Source of the DNA: JALZAH01 sp051000755 | GTDB lineage: Bacteria > Actinomycetota > Acidimicrobiia > Acidimicrobiales > Palsa-688 | Direction of reading: 5' to 3' | Assembly: GCA_051000755.1 (NCBI GenBank) | Contig: JBPCNZ010000108.1 | Location: 22,771 to 86,770 of the forward strand | DNA: 64,000 nucleotides | Shown: piece by piece, positions 59,350 to 64,000 of the stretch | How positions within the stretch are numbered: position 1 is the stretch's first letter | Layout of the letters: each line of letters begins with the position of its first letter | Program-made: the position numbers and the translations under genes | Notes under the pieces: model-generated | Database searches by the model: none | Told to the model about the DNA's origin: nothing | Seen by the model: only the letters and a program-made list of their open reading frames with translations

Positions 59350-61956
59350 TCAGTCCGAAGCCAGGATCACGGTGATGTCGGCCGGCCCGTCCTCGGCGGC
59401 CTTCCATCGCAGGTCATCGATCCCCCCGGCGGCGGCGATGTCGCCGGCCGCCTCCCGCGCCCAGGCGATGCGCTCAGGAGTGTCGGTCATGGTCAGGCTG
59501 GCCACCCTGGCCTTGAGGCTGCGCCCCGCCTCCGTCTTGGCTCGCCGGGCCCGGGCCAGCACCGTGCTGGCCACCATCAGTACCTCGGGTTGGCCATTGG
59601 CGTCGTCGGCGCCGAGGGAGCTGTGCGTCGGCCACGGTGCCCGGTGGACCGACCCGCTCGGAGCCCACCACGACCACACCTCTTCGGTGACGAAGGGGAG
59701 GAATGGGGCCAGGAGGCGCACGAGGGTGGAGAGGGTGACGGTGAGGGCGGCCCGGGCCGATGCGGCCCGGTCGTCGCCGGATTCGCCGTAGGCCCGGGCC
59801 TTGACCAGCTCCACGTAGTTGTCGCAGAAGGCCCAGAAGAAGCTCTCGGTCCGCTCCAGGGCCCGGGCGTGGTCGTAGCCGTCGAGGTCGGCGGTGGCCT
59901 GATCGACCAGCCGGCCCAGGGCGGTGAGGATGGCCCGGTCGATGGGTTCGGTGACCTGGGAGGGGGAGGCGCCCGACCATTCCGGGGTGCCGAGCGGGGC
60001 GCCGTGGTCGACCAGGCCCAGGCCACGGTCACCGAGGACGAAGTTGGCCACGTTGAGCAGCTTGATCGCCATCTTCCGGCCGATCTTCATCTGGGCTTCG
60101 TCGAAGGTGGCGTCGGTGCCCAACCGGGCCGATGCCGCCCAGTAGCGGACGGCGTCGGAGCTGTGGGCAACGAGGAGGTCCATCGGGGTGACGACGTTGC
60201 CCTTCGACTTGGACATCTTCTTGCGGTCCGGGTCGAGGATCCATCCCGACAGGGCCACGTCACTCCACGGCAGGGTGCCGAACTGCAGATCGGCGCGCAC
60301 CATGGTGGAGAACAACCACGTCCGGATGATGTCGTGGCCCTGCGGTCGCAGATCCATGGGCCACAGCCGGGACCAGAGATCGGGGTCCTCCTCCCAACCG
60401 CCGGCGATCTGCGGGCTGAGCGAGGACGTTGCCCAAGTGTCCATGATGTCAGGATCGGCTACGAAGCCGCCCGGCTGGTTGCGCTGATCGTTGGTGTAGC
60501 CGTCGGGGACATCGGTGGTCGGATCGACCGGCAGGCGGCCCTCGGCCGGGACGAGAGGCTGGGCGTGGACGACTTCGCCGTCGGCGTCGAGGGGGTACCA
60601 GATCGGGAACGGCACCCCGAAGAACCGCTGCCGGCTGACCAGCCAGTCGCTGTTGAGGCCCTCGACCCAGCTCTGGTAGCGGCCGTGCATGAAGGGCGGG
60701 TGCCACCGTAGCTGCCTGCCCCGTTCGAGCAGCTCGTCGCGGTGAGCCAGGGTGCGGATGAACCACTGGCGGTTGGACACGATCTCGAGGGGACGTTCGC
60801 CCCGCTCGTAGAACTTCACCGCGTGGGTGATCGGCCGGGCCTCGCCGATCAGCTCGCCGCTGGCGGCCAGGAGCTCGGCGATGCGGGTCTGGGCCTGGCG
60901 GACGGTCCTGCCCCCCAGCTCCGACTCGTAGACCCCGGCGGCCTCAGTGTCCATGGCGTCGGGGGCCGCCGTCACCAGCCGCCCGTCGCGACCGACGACG
61001 GAGCGGACGGGCAGAGCCAGCTCCCGCCACCAGATGACGTCGGTGACGTCGCCGAAGGTGCAGACCATGGCCATCCCGGTGCCCTTGTCGGGCTGGGCCA
61101 ACCGATGGGCGACGACGGGGATCTCCACGCCGAACAGCGGGGTGCGCACCGTGGTGCCCACCACCGAGGCGAAGCGCTCGTCGTCGGGATGGGCGACGAG
61201 GGCCACGCACGCCGGGAGCAGCTCGGGGCGGGTGGTGTCGATCACGACATCGTCCAGGCCGTGACCGCGGTGGAAGGCCAACGTGAAATAGTGGCCCGGT
61301 CGTTCCCGATCCTCCAGCTCCGCCTGGGCTACTGCCGTGCGGAAATCGATGTCCCACAGGGTGGGGGCCTCGGCGTTGTAGGCCTCGCCGGCGGCCAGGA
61401 GGCGCAAGAAGGCCCGTTGCGACACCCGCTGGGCCCGTTCGCCGATGGTGGTGTAGGTGGCCGACCAGTCGACCGAAAGGCCCAGCCGTCGCCACACGTC
61501 CTCGAAGGCGGCCTCGTCGGTCTCGGTCAGGCGATGGCACAGCTCGACGAAGTTGGGCCGGGACACCGACACCGGGTTCTGGCCCTTCGGGAGGGCCGTC
61601 CCCTCGACCGGGGGGGTGAGGTCGGCGGTGTAGGGCAGAGCCGGATCGCAGCGCACGCCGAAGTATTTCTGCACCCGTCGCTCGGTGGGCAGGCCGTTGT
61701 CGTCCCAACCCATCGGGTACCACACCGACCGGCCCCGCATCCTCTGGAAGCGGGCCGCGATGTCGGTGTGGGTGTAGGAGAACACGTGGCCCACGTGCAG
61801 GGAGCCGCTCACCGTCGGCGGGGGGGTGTCGATGGCGTAGACGTCCGAGCGCGGCGAGGTCCGGTCGAAGCGGTAGGTGGCGTCGGCCTCCCAGCGCGAG
61901 GCCCAGGTCTGCTCGAGACCGTCGATGGAGGGGCGGTCGGGGACGGTGCCGGACAT
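59350..61956 (-). CDS. valS: Valyl-tRNA synthetase
   Basis: An 868-residue class I synthetase. The HIGH-type motif is in PPPTVSGSLHVGHVFSYTH and the KMSKS loop in LDPDRKKMSKSKGNVVTP. The valyl signature YPMGWDDNGLPTERRV and the editing (CP1) region with VVIDTTRPELLPACVALVAH are complete, and the anticodon-binding domain has SFFWAFCDNYVELVKARAYG. The coiled-coil end is reduced compared with longer ValS proteins. The ATG is only 20 bases from the divergent cysS start, so the transcripts must have very short or no leaders, unless promoters overlap the neighbouring genes. Confidence 0.95.
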   Translation of the reverse strand: MSGTVPDRPSIDGLEQTWASRWEADATYRFDRTSPRSDVYAIDTPPPTVSGSLHVGHVFSYTHTDIAARFQRMRGRSVWYPMGWDDNGLPTERRVQKYFGVRCDPALPYTADLTPPVEGTALPKGQNPVSVSRPNFVELCHRLTETDEAAFEDVWRRLGLSVDWSATYTTIGERAQRVSQRAFLRLLAAGEAYNAEAPTLWDIDFRTAVAQAELEDRERPGHYFTLAFHRGHGLDDVVIDTTRPELLPACVALVAHPDDERFASVVGTTVRTPLFGVEIPVVAHRLAQPDKGTGMAMVCTFGDVTDVIWWRELALPVRSVVGRDGRLVTAAPDAMDTEAAGVYESELGGRTVRQAQTRIAELLAASGELIGEARPITHAVKFYERGERPLEIVSNRQWFIRTLAHRDELLERGRQLRWHPPFMHGRYQSWVEGLNSDWLVSRQRFFGVPFPIWYPLDADGEVVHAQPLVPAEGRLPVDPTTDVPDGYTNDQRNQPGGFVADPDIMDTWATSSLSPQIAGGWEEDPDLWSRLWPMDLRPQGHDIIRTWLFSTMVRADLQFGTLPWSDVALSGWILDPDRKKMSKSKGNVVTPMDLLVAHSSDAVRYWAASARLGTDATFDEAQMKIGRKMAIKLLNVANFVLGDRGLGLVDHGAPLGTPEWSGASPSQVTEPIDRAILTALGRLVDQATADLDGYDHARALERTESFFWAFCDNYVELVKARAYGESGDDRAASARAALTVTLSTLVRLLAPFLPFVTEEVWSWWAPSGSVHRAPWPTHSSLGADDANGQPEVLMVASTVLARARRAKTEAGRSLKARVASLTMTDTPERIAWAREAAGDIAAAGGIDDLRWKAAEDGPADITVILASD

Positions 61957-61976
61957 GGTCCCGCTACGGTACTGGC

Positions 61977-63335
61977 GTGCTGCACCTCTACGACACCGCC
62001 AAGAGCGCCGTCGTGCCCGTCGAGCCGCGGGTCGGGGGGCGATTGTCGATGTACGTGTGCGGGCCGACCGTCTCGGGGGACTTCCACATCGGCCACGGCC
62101 GGTTCACGACCGTGTGGGACGTGCTCCGCCGGTACGTGTCGTGGAGTGGTCTGGCGGTGCGGTTCGTGTCCAACATCACCGACGTCGAGGACAAGATCAT
62201 CGCCCGGGCCATCTGGGAGGAGCGGCCCGCCCACGCTGTTGCCGCCGCCTACGAGGTCCGCTGGTGGGAGTTGATGGACGCCCTCGGCGTCGACCGGCCC
62301 GACGAGTCCCCCCACGCCACCGCCTATGTGGAGGACATGGTCCGCCTGATCGCCGAGCTGGTCGAGCGGGGCCACGCCTATGTCGGCGGCGACGGGGTCT
62401 ACTTCGCGTCCGAGACCATCGACGGTTACGGTCTCCTGGCCCGCCAGCCCCTCGAGTCCCTGCGGGCCGGGGCCCGGGTGGAGACCGCGGAGGAAGCGGG
62501 CAAGCGCAGCCCCGTCGACTTCGTGCTGTGGAAGCTGGCCAAGGAGAACGAGCCGAGTTGGACTTCTCCTTGGGGCAATGGCCGCCCTGGATGGCATACC
62601 GAGTGCGTGGTGATGGCCCTCGACCTGTTGGGTGAGGACTTCGATCTGCACGGTGGCGGCACGGACCTGGCGTTCCCCCACCACGAGAACGAGCGGGCCC
62701 AGGCCATCGGCATCGGCCGTGGCTTCGCCCGCCACTGGGTGCATTCCGCCATGGTGGTGGCCGACGGGGGCGAAAAGATGAGCAAGTCGCTCGGCAACAC
62801 CATGTCCCTGGCCGACGTGGTGAGCAGGTGGGACCCCCGGGCCTTCCGGCTGCTGGTCCTGCAGTCCCACTACCGCTCGCCCATGACCGTCACCGAGGCC
62901 AACCTGTCCAGCGCCAGCCGCGCTGTCGACGGCCTCGATGGTTTCGCCCGGGATTTCGCCGACGCCCGGGGGGCTCCGATTGACCCCACGGCCAAGGCCG
63001 CCTTCGTGGCGGCCATGGACAGTGACCTCAACACCTCCGAGGCGGTCGCCGACCTCTTCGCTCTGACCCGGGCGGCGCGATCCGCGTCCGGGGCCCGGGC
63101 CCAGTCGCTGGCCGCCACCGTCTTCGAGCTGTTCGAGGAGGCCCTCGGCCTCCCGCTCCGCTCCGAGACCTCGGAGGTCCCGACCTCGGCCCGGGAGCGG
63201 GCGGCCGAGCGGGACCGGGCTCGCAAGGAACGCGATTGGGGGACCGCCGACCGCATCCGCGACGAGCTCACGGCCGAGGGCTACGTGGTCGAGGACGGTC
63301 CCGACGGGACCACCCTCCGGCGCCGGTCATCGTGA
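61977..63335 (+). CDS. cysS: Cysteinyl-tRNA synthetase
   Basis: A 452-residue class I synthetase with LSMYVCGPTVSGDFHIGHGR (zinc Cys plus HIGH motif), FVSNITDVEDKIIARA, WHTECVVMALDLLGEDFDLHGGG, the zinc ligands in FPHHENERAQA and KMSKSLGNTMSLADVV. The C-terminal ERDRARKERDWGTADRIRDEL is the usual anticodon-recognition end. Because MshC is a CysS paralogue, it was considered, but MshC lacks this full C-terminal domain, so CysS is preferred. The start is GTG. Its stop overlaps the following gene by 4 bases. Confidence 0.94.
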   Translation: MLHLYDTAKSAVVPVEPRVGGRLSMYVCGPTVSGDFHIGHGRFTTVWDVLRRYVSWSGLAVRFVSNITDVEDKIIARAIWEERPAHAVAAAYEVRWWELMDALGVDRPDESPHATAYVEDMVRLIAELVERGHAYVGGDGVYFASETIDGYGLLARQPLESLRAGARVETAEEAGKRSPVDFVLWKLAKENEPSWTSPWGNGRPGWHTECVVMALDLLGEDFDLHGGGTDLAFPHHENERAQAIGIGRGFARHWVHSAMVVADGGEKMSKSLGNTMSLADVVSRWDPRAFRLLVLQSHYRSPMTVTEANLSSASRAVDGLDGFARDFADARGAPIDPTAKAAFVAAMDSDLNTSEAVADLFALTRAARSASGARAQSLAATVFELFEEALGLPLRSETSEVPTSARERAAERDRARKERDWGTADRIRDELTAEGYVVEDGPDGTTLRRRSS

Positions 63336-64000
63336 GCGCGTCGTCACCGGGGGGACCGTCGTCCGGCGCGTCGCAGTCTGAGGCGGCGCCCGGCGCCTCG
63401 TCGTCCGGCGCCTCGTCGCCCGGCGCCTCGCCGCCGGGGGCGTCGCCCGACGCGGGGTCGGGGTCGGGGGGGTCGTCGGAGTTTGGGGCCGACACCGCCG
63501 TGCGCCCGGCGGGGGCCGGTCGCTGGAGTGCGACCCTCCACGACCGGTGGAACATCGGGGCCAATCCCAACGGCGGGTATCTGCTGGCCGTCGCCGTCCG
63601 GGCCATGAGCGGATCGGTCGAACGCCCCCATGCGGTGAGCGTGACGGCGCACTACCTGTCCCCGCCGAGCGTCGGCCCGGTCGAGATCATCACCGACATC
63701 GTCAAAGCGGGGCGATCGTTCGCCACCGTTCAAGCCTCGGTGGTCCAAGATGGGCGCGAACGGGTTCGCCTGCTCGGCACCTTCGGTGACCTCTCCGACC
63801 AACGCGGCCCCACCAGGATCACCGCCACGATGCCTCGGATCGCCCCGCCCGAGGAGTGCCGGTCCCTGCTGGAATTGACCAGGGAGGCGGGGCGCCCCGC
63901 CCCCAAGGCGATCCACCGCTTCGACCCCCAGCCTCCGCCAAAAAACCCCTGGGGTCAGGCCAAGATCGATCAGCAATACGAGATCAACAGATGGGTCCAC
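63332..64000 (+). CDS. Acyl-CoA thioesterase-like protein (3' end outside window)
   Basis: An open frame from GTG 63332 (GTGA overlap with the cysS stop) runs to the window edge, 223 codons without a stop. About 65 residues of Ser/Gly/Pro/Ala-rich sequence (GASSSGASSPGASPPGAS) come first. The folded part follows: GRWSATLHDRWNIGANPNGG, YLLAVAVRAM, then HAVSVTAHYLSPPSVGPVEI and RSFATVQASVVQDGRER, which match the TesB-like/4HBT_3 thioesterase hot-dog. It would hydrolyse acyl-CoA esters. The low-complexity start is unusual, so a GTG near 63527 could be the real start. The second hot-dog domain lies mostly outside. Confidence 0.75.
   Translation, partial: MSASSPGGPSSGASQSEAAPGASSSGASSPGASPPGASPDAGSGSGGSSEFGADTAVRPAGAGRWSATLHDRWNIGANPNGGYLLAVAVRAMSGSVERPHAVSVTAHYLSPPSVGPVEIITDIVKAGRSFATVQASVVQDGRERVRLLGTFGDLSDQRGPTRITATMPRIAPPEECRSLLELTREAGRPAPKAIHRFDPQPPPKNPWGQAKIDQQYEINRWVH

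Noticed and set aside
61977..63335. MshC (mycothiol ligase) instead of CysS
   Set aside because: Both share the core, but the full C-terminal anticodon region and usual CysS length are present, and the valS neighbour suits a synthetase.

Overview
The window is a GC-rich chromosomal segment from an actinobacterium. The lineage evidence is a mycothione reductase (about 4.0 kb), a mycothiol-type nitroreductase homologue beside it, an LLM-class F420-dependent oxidoreductase, a WS/DGAT acyltransferase, an InhA-like FabI and a high-affinity (group 1h type) [NiFe] hydrogenase. An uncultured or soil lineage such as Acidimicrobiia would fit, but that is inference. Most genes are packed in operons with 1-4 base start/stop overlaps, and GTG starts are common.

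Layout: 0-3.1 kb holds a partial DUF427 gene and two beta-propeller lipoproteins. 3.1-5.3 kb holds a divergent thiol pair (nitroreductase-like, mycothione reductase). 5.3-10.2 kb is a minus-strand run: msrB, a cytochrome b/molybdopterin oxidoreductase fusion, two small membrane proteins and a GH15 glycosidase. 10.3-12.8 kb holds an SDR, a frameshifted redoxin, a haloalkane dehalogenase and a decayed LuxR regulator. 12.9-18.0 kb is a MacAB-like export operon with a highly repetitive adaptor and a Cys-repeat lipoprotein. 18.2-19.8 kb has a conserved unknown and a frameshifted aldo/keto reductase.

20.2-34.5 kb is the centrepiece, a plus-strand hydrogenase locus. It encodes a PadR regulator, a degenerate SIS domain fused to a HypC-like domain, a separate SIS protein, HypE, HypF, the small and large subunits (HhyS, HhyL), a NifU-like scaffold, three conserved unknowns, a maturation protease, a 34-residue membrane peptide, HypC and HypD. 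HypC, D, E and F make and insert the Fe(CN)2CO group, and the protease trims the large subunit. No HypA or HypB is present here, so nickel insertion must be encoded elsewhere.

34.6-39.8 kb is a degraded stretch: a TMEM175-like channel, a methyltransferase remnant, a YdeI-like protein, a broken ABC-2 permease, tRNA-Arg(CCT), an LLM oxidoreductase, weak hypotheticals and a duplicated start region before a SnoaL-like gene. 39.8-43.2 kb holds LhgO, a cyclotransferase-like protein and an acyl-CoA dehydrogenase. 43.2-45.0 kb is a type III polyketide synthase/methyltransferase pair. 45.0-47.9 kb has a DUF1697 protein and an APC permease with a fused OB-fold. 47.9-52.9 kb is a fatty acid synthase II cluster (fabF, fabZ-fabG-fabI, acpP) with a WS/DGAT. 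52.9-64 kb is mainly housekeeping: UbiB-like kinase, pyrophosphatase, methyltransferase, ComF-like protein, bifunctional nuclease, MaoC-like dehydratase, SCO6745-like protein, divergent valS and cysS, and a thioesterase cut by the window end.

Several genes are interrupted by single-base frameshifts (redoxin, aldo/keto reductase, ABC-2 permease, possibly the SDR tail). From sequence alone I cannot tell real decay from assembly error.
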